A stretch of 64,000 bases of DNA. It comes from Ilyonectria destructans (Eukaryota > Ascomycota > Sordariomycetes > Hypocreales > Nectriaceae). The translations under genes and the position numbers were made by a program. The DNA lies in assembly GCA_020740775.1 (NCBI GenBank), contig JAHEWK010000026.1:62001-126000 (forward strand). Direction: 5' to 3'. Shown piece after piece: positions 39,174 through 50,082 of the stretch; the first letter of the stretch is position 1, and every line of letters begins with the position of its first letter. Below the pieces are notes generated by a model, which ran no database searches, was not told the DNA's origin, and was given only the letters and a program-made list of their open reading frames with translations.

Positions 39174-41492
39174 TTACTTCTTTTTCTTCTGTATAGTTAG
39201 CCGGATCTTTCTATTAGCTCGGAGGAACTTGCAGAGCTGGTCAATTGAGTAGCCCATCTGCTGCTGCTGCAGACTTATGGCATACATTGCAGCCTCCTCG
39301 CTTATACGCTGAGCCTGCGCCATACGGCGAATCTCCTTAATGATCTCGAGCCGTAGGGAGTACCACTGCACCTCGCTCTGCCGGCCAGCCCGCCACCGGC
39401 TTCCCCAGCGGCTATCGAGAGTAGCAATAGCTTGCTGACCTCGTAGCCCGACCGTCCACTCTCTCCATAAGTCCCTGACTGTCTTAACCTCCCGGCACAT
39501 ACGATGCTGTGGCGGTCTTTCTAGCCCTGGGGTCACTGAGCGGCTGTTGCTGCTATTGCTTGAGTAAGCTGTTGTATACTGGCTCTGGGCCTCTTTAGCA
39601 GCAGCGGCGGCGGCGGCGGCGGTAAGTGCTGGTGCTGGCGGCAGTACTGGTGCTGGTTGTAGCTGCAGGAGACCAGGGGTGGCGGCTGTCTTGAGCTGGA
39701 AGGTGAGACCAGTTGAGAAGAGCGACTGGAGCTGCGAGGCCTGCTCCCTGACGCCCTGAAGCTCGGCTCGTAGGTCGGCTCTCAGATCCGCCCTAAGGTC
39801 GGCCCGTAGGCTGGTGATCCTCGTGTCGTTGCGGGTATCGACGGACTGGAGGTAATCTGCAAGAGCTGGGACGGCCTGGGCTAGCAGGGCTAGCTGGCTC
39901 GGCCTCTCGCCCTCTTCTTGCACGAGGGCTGATACCTCTTGTGCGAACTGCGAGTAGGCCTCGTGCTGAAAGACCGGGTGGTTCCAAACCGGGCTATCTG
40001 GGAACTGCTTGATCAGGAAGACCGAGTCTTGCAGGATGACCTCACGGAGGTATGAGAGCAGGCTCGTAAGCCCCATGGCTGCAAGGTCGTTGATCTGATC
40101 GGGGGCAGGGCCGAACCGGCCCTTCCAACGGTCGAGGTCTGGCCAGATCAGAGAGAGGAGGGTATCCGGCGGCATGATGGCAGCACGGCGTATCTCGAAG
40201 CACCCCTTCTGTGGCAGATGCCCGGCCATCGTACGCATGAACTTGCGAGGCAGGGAGTTCAGGTAGCAGCCGATCATCTGCTCCTGGTTCCAGCGGCCTG
40301 CCCGGCGGATCTGGTCCTCGCTGATCCCCTTCAGCTCGGCCGTCTTGGCCCCCGAGCTCCGGCCAACATGCGTCTTCTTCCTCGAGACGATGCCGGCATA
40401 CGTAAATGCCTTAACGACCCAGTCTCGCTGCGAGTTATATGAGAGGGCTGCTGTATAGTCATACCCGCTCCCGCTCCCTCTAATCAGCCGCGTATCGTAC
40501 CATGCAGACCTCTGGCTAAGGTCTGGAAACGGCTCGTCGGCAGCTATATCCCACCGATAGAGGAGGTAGAAGGCAAGGCCGCCCAGCATGCAGATAATCG
40601 GGTTCTTATTCCGGAGGGCCCCGGCTGTCTCAAGACGGCCATGCTGGTTCTGCTTTCCCGCTCTTGTTGTGAAGATTAGGGGCATACAGCGGGTCGGGCC
40701 CTCCCCCTCGAACTCGAAGGTAAAGAGGTCTGAGATCTCAGCTGCGCGGCGGTCGCCGCCCCGGGTCAGCATGTAGTGCCCGAGCAGCAGATCCACGAGA
40801 GTCCGCAGGTGGCACTCAGCAGCAGTGCTGCTATGCGCCCAGAGCTCGTAGCAAACGCGTTCGAATTCCTGCTCCGTATACCCATCGAGGAGGGTATCAC
40901 GGCCTTTATCGGCGTAGCTGGCCTTATCCTGCTGTGCATCCCGGCGCTGGAGGGACTTGAGGTACTCCCGAACGTTATCCTCCCGGGGCGAAGGGTGGGT
41001 ATTCATCCCGAGCGCTTTCTGCGCACGATACAGGTCGGTGATAGCGGTCGTATAGCTGCGGACTGATCGCCAGGCAAGCCGCGTAGCCTCCTGTAGAGTA
41101 TCCTCAGCCGCCTTATAGCTCTTGGCCCTGAGCGGCCGGTCCGCAACCTCCTCAACAAGGAAGAGGAGGAGCTTATCTTCTGTGACGGTATCCGCATCCT
41201 GATACTGCTTGCGCTCGCAGAAGTCCCTGAACTCCTTCTGCTTCGGCTCATACGCAGCCAGTGTATTTCTCGGCCTCGCGTCCTGGATCATCGAGAGGAT
41301 ATGCTGTGCGTTAGCACGTAGCTCAGCGTTATTGCGCGCGTTAAGCCCGACGCGACCGTGGTGCCTGGTGCCGGCTGCAGCGGCCCTGGCAGCAGCCCCG
41401 GTCGCAGTAGTCATTGCAGTGCTGGTCCTGACGGTTATCGAGTCAGCTACAGCCGCCGCCTTCTTCCTCCCAGCCCGTTTTCTCGTCGTCAT
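39174..41492 (-). CDS. Crypton tyrosine recombinase, uninterrupted
   Basis: A single frame of 772 codons runs from ATG 41492. The N-terminus is Ala/Thr-rich and basic. A SAM-like core-binding domain follows from RPRNTLAAYEPKQKEFRDFC through SVRSYTTAITDLYRAQKALG. The catalytic part has LTRGGDRRAAEISDLF (Arg I), KTHVGRSSGA (HxxR) and IRRAGRWNQEQMIGCYLNSL (Arg/Trp and Tyr nucleophile). A short coiled coil with an ADLRADLRADLRAEL repeat precedes a low-complexity Ala/Gln region, and a GCR1_C-type domain closes the protein (REVKTVRDLWREWTVGLRGQ to LDSRWGSRWRAGR). It belongs to the same family as the first Crypton but is clearly different and more GC-rich. All key residues are present, so it could be an active site-specific recombinase. 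It resembles fungal Cryptons more than Starship captains because of the GCR1_C domain. Confidence 0.9.
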   Translation of the reverse strand: MTTRKRAGRKKAAAVADSITVRTSTAMTTATGAAARAAAAGTRHHGRVGLNARNNAELRANAQHILSMIQDARPRNTLAAYEPKQKEFRDFCERKQYQDADTVTEDKLLLFLVEEVADRPLRAKSYKAAEDTLQEATRLAWRSVRSYTTAITDLYRAQKALGMNTHPSPREDNVREYLKSLQRRDAQQDKASYADKGRDTLLDGYTEQEFERVCYELWAHSSTAAECHLRTLVDLLLGHYMLTRGGDRRAAEISDLFTFEFEGEGPTRCMPLIFTTRAGKQNQHGRLETAGALRNKNPIICMLGGLAFYLLYRWDIAADEPFPDLSQRSAWYDTRLIRGSGSGYDYTAALSYNSQRDWVVKAFTYAGIVSRKKTHVGRSSGAKTAELKGISEDQIRRAGRWNQEQMIGCYLNSLPRKFMRTMAGHLPQKGCFEIRRAAIMPPDTLLSLIWPDLDRWKGRFGPAPDQINDLAAMGLTSLLSYLREVILQDSVFLIKQFPDSPVWNHPVFQHEAYSQFAQEVSALVQEEGERPSQLALLAQAVPALADYLQSVDTRNDTRITSLRADLRADLRADLRAELQGVREQASQLQSLFSTGLTFQLKTAATPGLLQLQPAPVLPPAPALTAAAAAAAAKEAQSQYTTAYSSNSSNSRSVTPGLERPPQHRMCREVKTVRDLWREWTVGLRGQQAIATLDSRWGSRWRAGRQSEVQWYSLRLEIIKEIRRMAQAQRISEEAAMYAISLQQQQMGYSIDQLCKFLRANRKIRLTIQKKKK

Positions 41493-42045
41493 AGTCGGAT
41501 ATCAATTAAAGAGGGGGCAGCTGATCCAATCCATCGCACACAAGGTCTTCAGAGAATAGGCCAGCCTAGACGGGCCTGGGGTCTGCAGAGATATATAAAT
41601 AATCTTCAGGCCGGGCTGGCCTTCCAGCGCCAGATCAGCAGGACCGGGGCACCCCAGGTGCCCCGGAGGCTCTAGAGGGCGCTGGAGGCCCCTGGAGCTG
41701 CCTGAAGTTATAGGGGCCGATCAGCGAGGGAGCATGGATATTCGCGAATATCCACGGTCATCCGGGTGGCCAGCGCGGGGGGCCCGATGTGGATATACCG
41801 GGATACCATTGGCCGGGCGCCGCAGGCGGCGGGGGTCCTGGATCAGCCGGTGGGCGCCACGCCTCGCCGCGGCGCCGCTGTGGGATCAGCGACGGCTCCG
41901 CGGCGCCGTGGATACCAATCTATCAGAGGTTTCGTAATACAGGGTCGTAATCCAACAGAATGCGTTTCCATATTATTTAGGCATCTAACTACCCAATAAA
42001 ACTATACAAGACGGGGAATTCTGGTTGTGGCTCTGAAGACCTAAG
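41493..42045. other. GC-rich region with a Copia-type LTR end
   Basis: The first 400 bp are very GC-rich and lack a gene. At 41910-41953 the sequence matches the last 44 bp of the LTR at 22467-22650, ending ATCCAACA. I could not find the matching LTR start, so this is a truncated LTR or one split by another insertion. Confidence 0.5.
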
Positions 42046-43944
42046 TTGCAATTGCTTACTAGAAGCACTGCGACCAGCAGTACCGCGACGAGCATCGGTA
42101 AATACTATGGAATTGGCGATGAAGATACACTGGGCAATCTCTTTGCATCTTTTCCACAAACTTTCTCAACTATTCCACAGCCCCATGGCTCGCAGGGCCT
42201 CCACGAGCCTGCATGGGATCTACGTTTCGATCACGAGATTTACCTTCAAAATGATTTCCTATCGAGGCGAATGCGACACCAGCGAGTCAGAGCCCCTATC
42301 CCAGGGCCTGAAATCGATCCTCTGCCTTCCAACTACCCACCAGAGTCTATCCAACAGCCCCCGACCGCAACAAGAGCCGAGTTCGAATCCGTTATGACGG
42401 TGGTTCGCGAGGTGATTGGAGAGGGCCGGAGACTGACTATTGACCTTGCCCGGTCATACGAACGAGTACGCGCATGGCGAGAGAGATTTAGCTGGTCGCC
42501 ACTTAGTTCAGATGCCTACGAATCCCCTCCCCCATATTCTCCGCCTCGAGGTTCACCAAGCCGGCCTCCGCAAGTATCACTACCTCAATCAATATCATTA
42601 TCGCCTACCCCAGACCCGATCCCAGACCCGATCCCAAATCCACCGATCCCAGGCGACCCATTCCCAACCGTCGAAGCACTCATCGAGTCAGTAACCTCGT
42701 TTGCTAAAATAAATGGATTCGGCATCTCTAAGTATAATACCTATTCATATAAGGGAAGAAAGATCCGTTTATCACTCCGATGCGATCGCTATGGGGAACC
42801 AGAAGCTAGCAAAGGTGTTGGTCTTCGGAAGCGGAAGTCCCGTAAGTGTGGTTGTAAGTGGGTGGTGATTGCGGAGGCTCTAAAGGAGGGCAAGTGGCTT
42901 CTATGGCAACATCCGAACCTGGAACACAGTCAACACAACCATATACCTAGTATTACATCATCTGCACACCCTTCTCACAGACGACTTACTACACCAGTCA
43001 GAGCATCTATTGAGTCGACAAGCCGTCGAGTCGGCATCCGGGCCCGCGATGTTCGAGCTATAGTCGAAGAGCAACATCCCGAATCAACATTTACTCAGAG
43101 GGATATCTATAACGCCCGCGCACTCATTAACCGAGATAAGCTAAATGGCTATACACCTACTGCAGCATTGATCAAGCTCTTCGACGACATGGAGATTCCC
43201 TACCTCGTTAAGTGGGCCCATGATCAACCGAACCGTCTGCTTGGTCTTGTCTGGACATTTCCCTACTGCATCCAGATGTGGAAGCGGTTCCCCGAGGTCA
43301 TCAGCTTCGACAACACATACAGCACCAACCGATTCAAACTTCCCTTATTTCAAGCTACCGGTCAGACCTGTCTTGGGACCGTCTTCAACGCTGGCTTCGG
43401 CCTGATTGATAATGAGAGAAGAGAAGGCTTTCAGTTCCTCGCTGAGAGCATTCGCCAACTTATAGAGCAACACTCTATTAGGCAGCCTGATGTCATTATC
43501 ACCGACTTCGATAACCCGATGAAGGCTGCCCTCAACGATCAATTTCCTGACGTGCAGCAACAACTATGCATCTACCATATTAATTCAAACGTCTTGCTTA
43601 AGTCGAAGCAGAAGTGGGCCAAGAACTGGGAGAGCAGCAGTAGTCCTGACAATAGCGAGTGGGATAATTCTACCCCTCAGACACAGACTGAGCTCAGCGC
43701 TACAGAAAAGCAGCTCGTCTACGCACCGACTAGTGATGAGGTTCCTCATAACTACAGAGGGGTTCTCATAATGTGGAAGCTTGTTCTCTTCGCCGAGACC
43801 GAGGACGCCCATGAGAAGAGGCATGGAGAGACACTAGAAACCAACAACCCACCCAAAAGGCAGCTTGGTGATGACTGCAGTAGTGATGTGTCTGATATAG
43901 CAGAAAGGGGTCAGGACCAAAGATGGGAGAAATGGATCAAATAA
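42046..43944 (+). pseudogene. MULE transposase with FAR1-type zinc domain, C-terminus missing
   Basis: One long frame covers a Pro/Ser-rich N-terminus with the tandem PDPIPDPIPNPPIP and a FAR1/WRKY-GCM1 zinc domain from FPTVEALIESVTSFAKINGF to RKCGCKWVVIAEAL. The MULE core follows with VISFDNTYSTNRFKLPLFQA (first Asp), DVIITDFDNPMKAAL (second Asp) and the C-x2-H motif LCIYHINSN. The downstream segment that should bring the catalytic Glu and the SWIM zinc finger is absent; the frame drifts into unrelated sequence and ends at TAA 43942-43944. A GTAAAT...CCACAG intron at about 42101-42180 may join a short first exon. No 9-bp duplication or terminal repeats were found, so it is a truncated relic. 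Confidence 0.8.
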
Positions 43945-44277
43945 GCAGGACCAAAGGCCACTGTATTCAGTACCATTTGATCAAACGGTTCACATCGAAA
44001 GAGACTGAAAGATTGAGCTGAAAAGACTGTAAATTGAGCTCAAGATCAATCCTGCCTGAGGTCGGCGACGATGATCTTGAAAAGAGGGATGCTTCTTGCT
44101 TATTGCTATCTACTAACATCCAAAGCATTCTCTTTTATAGTCCCAATAGGTCAGGCCACTAGTCCCTGTGCAGAGCAGCCTTTCCTATTGAAGGGGGCTG
44201 CAGCAGTCTTAGCCCTAGCCGCGGCAAGGATCTGATCAAATGACCAACATCCCTAAAGACATCAAATCCCTGACTTA
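43945..44277. other. Non-coding stretch between the MULE relic and the Crypton fragment
   Basis: TTTGATCAAA-type motifs at 43976 and 44234 are the only recognisable feature. The end TGACCAACA at 44241-44249 is LTR-like, but no start was found. Confidence 0.3.
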
Positions 44278-44866
44278 GTAGCAGCAACACGGGGTGGATG
44301 ACTAGCCTTAGAGGTCTTAATGCCGACATGGCTATGTAGACGACGAGTCCACACGTGGCTTGTTTGATATGAGAGTTCTGCTATATAATTATAAGCTGCA
44401 AAGACTCGTAAATAAGAAGACAATCTAACTTACCTGTTGGTCTGTCTTTCTGTTGTCGTAATATCTTAATATTATACCATTTCTCGGGACGCGAGAAGTC
44501 CGGAAATGGCTCTCTTTCAACCTGCCAACGAAAAAACAGCCAGAAAGCGAGTTGGCCAACCAAACAAGCATAAGGGTCACGATGTCTCAAGCAAGCCCCA
44601 TACTCGATTCGGCCGTTCTGGTTAGTTTTGCCTTGATTCATAACCACAACAAAGGCGTAGGTTGGGTTGTTGTGACCTGGACGCCCTCGTTAGGACACTC
44701 AAGACAGAAGCAGTCGGTCAACTCAATAGGCCTCCGGTTGCTTGATCGTAACATGTGGTTGCCGAAGAGAAAATCCACTGAAGGACGCAGTCCACACGCC
44801 TTCTCTTTCAATCCCCAGGCACAACGAGTATGCTCTGGTATTTTGGCAGGCGAGTAGGCATCTTTA
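44278..44866 (-). pseudogene. Crypton fragment, near copy of 36954-37546
   Basis: These 589 bases align along their whole length with part of exons 1 and 2 of the first Crypton gene (36954-37546). I count about 13 substitutions and four deleted bases, so about 97 % identity. Both ends are abrupt. It encodes part of the recombinase (RPIELTDCFCLECPNEGVQ region) with a small deletion, and lacks the tyrosine and the GCR1_C part. Confidence 0.9.
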
Positions 44867-45052
44867 CTGTGTAATCTTTATAGACATTAATATATCTTTA
44901 AGCTTTAATTTTAATAAATTAATTTAGTTCTCTTAACTTAGGTAGTTATTGGAAATATTAAAATTCTAAAACAAACCTGTATTTCTTTTAACTTTATAAT
45001 AGTAACTTGCCCTTAATGGAGCGGACAGCCTTATATATAGTGCAACCAATTC

Positions 45053-45330
45053 TCAGCCACTAGGATAGGCTTCCACACCGGAACTTCCAGCAGCTGCAGA
45101 ATCTGGCTCGTCAGAAGCCTTACTTTCCAGTCTAGCTAGGAGATCGGGGTAGAGATCTCGAAACTTGACTGCACGCTCCAACAAAGCGGCATCGACGACG
45201 TCTTGCGCGAGCACCTCCAATACAGATGCGGCTACACGTCGAATTTTCTCGGTACACGGCTCGCCGTTCAGTCGAAGGCTGTCGACTCCTGAGGTGTGGA
45301 TAACATACAGCATGTCTTCGGCAATCCAGA
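45053..45330 (-). pseudogene. 3' end of an unknown gene at the left flank of the hAT element
   Basis: The minus frame reads WIAEDMLYVIHTSGVDSLRL, then a helical part with VLEVLAQDVVDAALLERAVK, and ends at TAG 45053-45055. It enters directly from the hAT terminal repeat; its first five in-frame codons lie inside that repeat. The 5' part is not found on the other side of the element. I do not recognise the protein. Confidence 0.45.
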
Positions 45331-45683
45331 GTGCGTAATCAACCAACTGCTTCCAATCGTTGGAGCCGTTGGATCCTCCAACTGTGGGTCCAACTCAACT
45401 GAGATCTCGCTCCCCCTGCTTGGCAACCAGCCAATTCAGAGGTCCAGTTGATTGGGTTTGGATCCAACCGGTTCCAACTCGTTCTGGTGTCCGAGGGTCA
45501 TGTGAGACCCGGGCGCCGTAACTTCGACCCCACCTTCAATTTCCCAGTTTGGCTCTTCATACGGCCCACTGGCTAATGATCGGCCGCTGAGGGGCATTAT
45601 CTTGAGCCAAACGCGACAAACCTCTTCTCCCCTCTCCCACCCGCGCCAGCTTCGCGCTCTTCTCGTGCCAGTCTGGCGTCTGA

Positions 45684-45884
45684 TTAGAATTGATTCCAGG
45701 ACTCGTCATTCAGCTTCTCCACGTAAGGCTGAATTGTGGGGCGTTCGAAGTTGAGCCTCCACGAGATGGCCAGTGGGGGATCTGTAAAGTCGCTAGTACA
45801 TACGTCCAGGGTTACATTTGACTTGTGCGCAGGTACCAGCGACCTGTCACCTTGGGCTCCTTTCGCCGTCAATACATAAAACAA
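45684..45884 (-). CDS. Short ORF inside the hAT element
   Basis: The frame has 66 codons (MFYVLTAKGAQGDRSLVPAH and onward), with no domain, signal peptide or conserved motif recognised. It lies in the long non-coding left part of the element and may be chance. Confidence 0.15.
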   Translation of the reverse strand: MFYVLTAKGAQGDRSLVPAHKSNVTLDVCTSDFTDPPLAISWRLNFERPTIQPYVEKLNDESWNQF

Positions 45885-46769
45885 TGTGCCATGGGATGGT
45901 AAGAGTAGAAGAGAATACTTAAGAGATAAGCAACTTTCAAGCGGACTGGGCCTGACTTAATCTGGCCTTTGGGTCAGGATATTGTCACCCCGCATTCATG
46001 CAACGGTAGTCGATGTTCACAGTCAGGCAAACGGCATTCGAGACTACAAAACGACAACTTGGAAACATATCTCTAACTATGATGGAATTGATAGCAGAAG
46101 AAAGCTTTCAGCAAGAGAAATTCAGTGATTATATTTTAACTTTATGAATGTTACTTTCAGGGAGAGACTGACGTGTTTATTAGCATTTTAACAATTTCGT
46201 TCGGGAGCATGTTACGCAGGGCAGTCTACCTTATACACGCTAGATAGAGGCTACCGTGCATGCCGCCTATTTGTAATGGTGGGGCTGGTATCTCTTAACT
46301 CCACGGCTTAGGTTTCGCCGCTGAGATAACATGCTTTCACCGTCTCTCGTGTTGCAAATATTCTTGTTGGAACCAGTCAAAAAGCCCATTTAAAGCTATA
46401 AAATTAGGTTAGCGTTGAACATATAGAAACCATGCCATTCTAGGCTCTTGTTAAGACGATGGCTTCGGTTGCAAAATATATCCGGTACCGTAGATTATAC
46501 AGTGCCGTGGCTGTACCTGCTAACACGCCTTAGCACCATATCAGAGCTTCGCGGTTTGCACACGGCGCGTCGGATCGCGTGGCGGTTTCTCAGCGCGTCA
46601 ATTGTCCCTGCAGACGGCCTGGAAAGGCTGCGCTGTCGTATCCGATAAAATGGAGGCGAAGGACGTTAGCCTCTGGGCGTCAAATGTTGCAGTACGCCGC
46701 CGCTGAAGGGAGCCATACTATTCCTTCGCTGACAGACTCCAGCAGTCTAGCTTCACAGCCGCCAACGCG

Positions 46770-49216
46770 ATGGATATCGATTCCCAGGACATTTTCTTGG
46801 GCCAAGCAGGCTCTGAAACGTCGTTGACCCTACATTCGTCTCCCTGCCCGTCGAGGCTCTCTACCCAGTCCTCATTCTTGTCAGATTCAACGCCACAGAC
46901 CCCGCCGAGGAAGATATTTAACCTGGATGAGAATCCTACGCCTGGCGAGATAGCCACGTTCCCGTTCGAGCTCTTCAACGACGAGCTTCGGGCGGGCACG
47001 CCTCCGAGGACTCATGGCGCAAAGGTGGCCTGGTGGTGGGTGAAAGGATTTCGTATGAGGCTTGAGAGTAACAGCAAGAAGCTTCGGTGGGTATGCCGTC
47101 TGTGCGTGAGGAAGAAGTGCCGGACGGTCTCGCACTTCTCGTACGAATCTAACGGCAGTGCCAATATTATCAAGCACCTGCGAGATATCCATGGGATCAA
47201 GGTAAGCAATAAGCCGCTCCTCTTCTTTTACTCCAACTTAATCTTGCAGGACCCAGGAAGGAAAGACGTGACGCCGCCCAGCCGCACTAAGACTCTGACA
47301 GAACACTTTGGAGTGACTGCAGCCCCAGCCGACCAGCGTATCTTTTCTACCATTCTTGGGAGGCTCAAACTCGGCGCATTCGAAGAGCTTCTCGTTGACT
47401 GGATAACACACGATAATCTCCCTTTCCGACTAATCGAGAGTGAGCGTCTCCGCCGCCTCATTGAGTTTGTCAACCCGATGTACAAAGACAAGATACCATC
47501 TTCCGCGGTCCTCCGATCTCGACTGCAATCGATCCACAATGGGGCGAAAGGAGCTGTAACGGAACATCTAAAAACTGCTCGTGGCAAGATTCACATCACA
47601 TTTGATGGCTGGACGTCTCGCAATCAGCTCTCGTTGCTTGGAGTCAACTGCTTCTTTGTTGACCAACAATGGCGGCACCGGAAACTGCTTCTCGCCCTTC
47701 CAGCTGTATCCGGACTCCATACTGGCGATAACTTAGCCAACGAAGTGGCTGACGTCTTGGCAGAGTGGGATCTTGGAAGCGACCGGCTTGGGTATATGGT
47801 CCTTGATAATGCCAGCAATAACGACACGGCAATGGCGGCTCTGGGCAACGAATTCGAGTTTGATCCGGACGAACGCCGTCTCCGCTGTCTGGGCCACGTC
47901 ATTAACCTCGCTGTCAAGCAGCTGATATTCGGCAAGACGGCGGACGCAATGGAGCATACAGGCAGCAGCGAACCGGACTCCGAATACGATTTCGACTCTC
48001 TACCGGCCGATAAGCTTATGCAATGGCGGAGGAGGGGCCCAATTGGTCGACTTCACAATCTCAACGCCGCTGTCTTGAACTCGCCACAACACTTAGAGTG
48101 CCTCTTGAAGTGGCAAGAAGAAGATCTCAAAAGCGGCGTCCTTGAACTCGTCGATCCTGAGACTAGGAAGAAGCGAGTGCCGCTCAGACCTATCGCTGAC
48201 AACGAGACCCGCTGGAACTCTCGCCACCGTATGATGGTCCGCGCTCTGCTTCTCCGTAGATACTTCAATCGGATTGCCGAAAAGGCAGAAAGGGCGTGGG
48301 GAAGGAGCAAGAGAAAATCAATGAAGCCTTCTATAATTGACGACAAGCTGTCAGAAGAGGACTGGGACGTGGTTGAGGTTTTTATTCAGGTCTTGCGGCC
48401 GTTTGATGAGATCTCCGTTCGTCTACAAGGCAACCCGAAGACTAGCGAGGATGATCATGTCAACACCGGCTCGTTTTGGGAGTATTTTCCCTCCTTTGAG
48501 TATCTCTTAACGCATTTAGAGGAGCTCAAGCAGAACCATGACCTCCTTGATGGCTTGGGAGAGGACAGCGCTGATATGGTTGCTACCCATATCAACCTTG
48601 CGTGGATGAAGCTTAACGAGTATTACGATAAGCTCTGGCCTGTTGCGTATATCGGTGCTGTAGTCCTTCACCCTTGCTTTGGGTGGCCGGCGCTTCAATA
48701 CCACTGGGAAGGACATGCGGATGCGACGGAGTGGGAAGAAGATTACTCGACGAGACTCAAGAAGATGTGGAAGGAGGAGTATGCTACTTGCGTGGTTCCT
48801 GGCTTAGCGATGCTGTCGACAGCGAGCAGCCGAAGGGCGCTCTCTGGATATGACGCGTTCCTGGCACAGTCGCTCGGCAAACGCAAAAGGGCGCATCCAG
48901 ATGGCAGAGCGGGAGATCCTCGGCGCCCAGCGCTTGATGAGTACGAACGTTATATCCAGACTCCCCCGCCGACGACAAATACCAATTCAGCCCTCTTTCT
49001 TGGTGGAAGGAGCACGAAATAGAGTATCCGAACCTCTCTCGAATGGCCTCTGACTTGCTGTCTATCCCTACAATGTCAGCAGAGACTGAAAGGTCGTTCA
49101 GTAGCGCGGGAAAGATGGTATCACCTTTACGAACTCGTCTTGATCGACACACTATTGGGATGGCGCAGAGTATGCGGTCATGGAGCAGGGAGGGTATTGT
49201 CCTACCCTCGTGGTAG
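46770..49216 (+). CDS. hAT transposase (BED zinc finger, RNase H-like core, C-terminal dimerisation)
   Basis: ATG 46770 starts MDIDSQDIFLGQ. The BED-type finger is WVCRLCVRKKC to IIKHLRDIHG. A 48-bp intron (47202-47249) joins to DPGRKDVTPPS. The core has ITFDGWTSRNQLSLLGV (first Asp), YMVLDNASNNDTAM (second Asp) and RRLRCLGHVINLAVKQL. The C-terminal dimerisation block, WWKEHEIEYPNLSRMASDLL to SAETERSFSSAGKM, lies in another frame. A 50-bp GT-AG intron at 48941-48990 restores it exactly and gives 782 codons, ending LPSW at TAG 49214-49216. Without that intron the ORF stops at 49022 and the dimerisation block is lost, so the copy would be a frameshift mutant. Confidence 0.85.
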
Positions 49217-49431
49217 TGATGAGTGGGTAGTGATGAGTGGGATCGGCGTTAAGGCGTGAAGATCGGAGATATCCATTGGTCGGAAACAACCAACTGCAAT
49301 CCAATTGAGAGTAGCCTCCTCCAACTTCAATCCAACTGAAATATACTTGGCCGGATGTCAATCCAACTGCGAGGAGGTACCAGTTGAGTTGAATTGGTTG
49401 ATTACGCACTCTGCGAGGCCACCGGGCAACC

Positions 49432-50082
49432 TTGAAGAAAGAGATGGATAAGCTGAGGGAAGAATGGCGATCTTCTAATAAAGAAGTTGAAGTTGACGGC
49501 GTTATGAAGAAGGTCCCTGTATTTAAGAAGTGGCTAGAGCTAACTGGCCGGAAGGATCACTTTCTAGACATGGAAAACTCCAGCCAAAAGTATCTCGACC
49601 TCCTTGGGCAACGCAATGACGGCTTCATCATCGATACCAAGCCTGATCCTCGTATTCAAGCAGCTATCCGCAAGCTTCACTATGCAGCCAAACCTCTTTC
49701 TGAGGCCACAGAGCTGACTGCGTTACGCCGTGACTTGGAACGTGATGCTTCCTTCAGCCCCACCAACTTCGGCGACTTCAACGACGAAGACGACACCAAC
49801 GAGAACTTCCTCGAGCCCGAAAATGATATATACGATAGAGGCGAGTCAGGTGATGATGATGATATCGAAATTATCATGGCATCACAAGATTTGCAGCCGT
49901 GGGAACGATCCTCGCCGCCGCTCAGTTGGTCGGAAGAAGTGGATGAGGGGCCAGAAACACCATGCCCAAAACGCCGCACACAACATCGCCAGCCTACGTA
50001 CAAGCATATAATGAAGGACCTAGAGACATTCCGCTACAGCCTCAGGAATCGTGACGGCTCTCACAGACACGATGCCATATAA
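49432..50082 (+). CDS. Unknown acidic protein, 3' part, at the right flank of the hAT element
   Basis: The frame is open from the hAT terminal repeat and encodes KKEMDKLREEWRSSNKEVEV, then VFKKWLELTGRKDHFLDMEN, an acidic segment (DNEDD-type, with DRGESGDDDDIEI) and a basic C-terminus with PCPKRRTQHRQPTYKHIMKD. It ends at TAA 50080-50082. The first in-frame ATG is 49444. The N-terminal part is presumably lost at the insertion. I do not recognise the family. Confidence 0.4.
   Translation: MKKEMDKLREEWRSSNKEVEVDGVMKKVPVFKKWLELTGRKDHFLDMENSSQKYLDLLGQRNDGFIIDTKPDPRIQAAIRKLHYAAKPLSEATELTALRRDLERDASFSPTNFGDFNDEDDTNENFLEPENDIYDRGESGDDDDIEIIMASQDLQPWERSSPPLSWSEEVDEGPETPCPKRRTQHRQPTYKHIMKDLETFRYSLRNRDGSHRHDAI

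Larger units (their letters stand above)
45327..49413 (+). mobile_element. hAT-type transposon, terminal repeats intact, no matching target duplication
   Basis: The ends are CAGAGTGCGTAATCAACCAA at 45327 and its near-exact inverse ending at 49413. Many TCCAACT/CAACTG motifs within about 200 bp of both ends look like subterminal transposase sites. The 4.1-kb element has one transposase gene. The 8 bp outside each end differ (CGGCAATC and CGAGGCCA), and the flanking coding remnants belong to different genes on opposite strands. The element has therefore probably taken part in a rearrangement. Confidence 0.82.

Noticed and set aside
39174..41492. Captain gene of a giant Starship element
   Set aside because: The recombinase carries a GCR1_C domain and resembles Cryptons. 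There is no DUF3435 signature that I can point to, and no cargo boundaries are visible.
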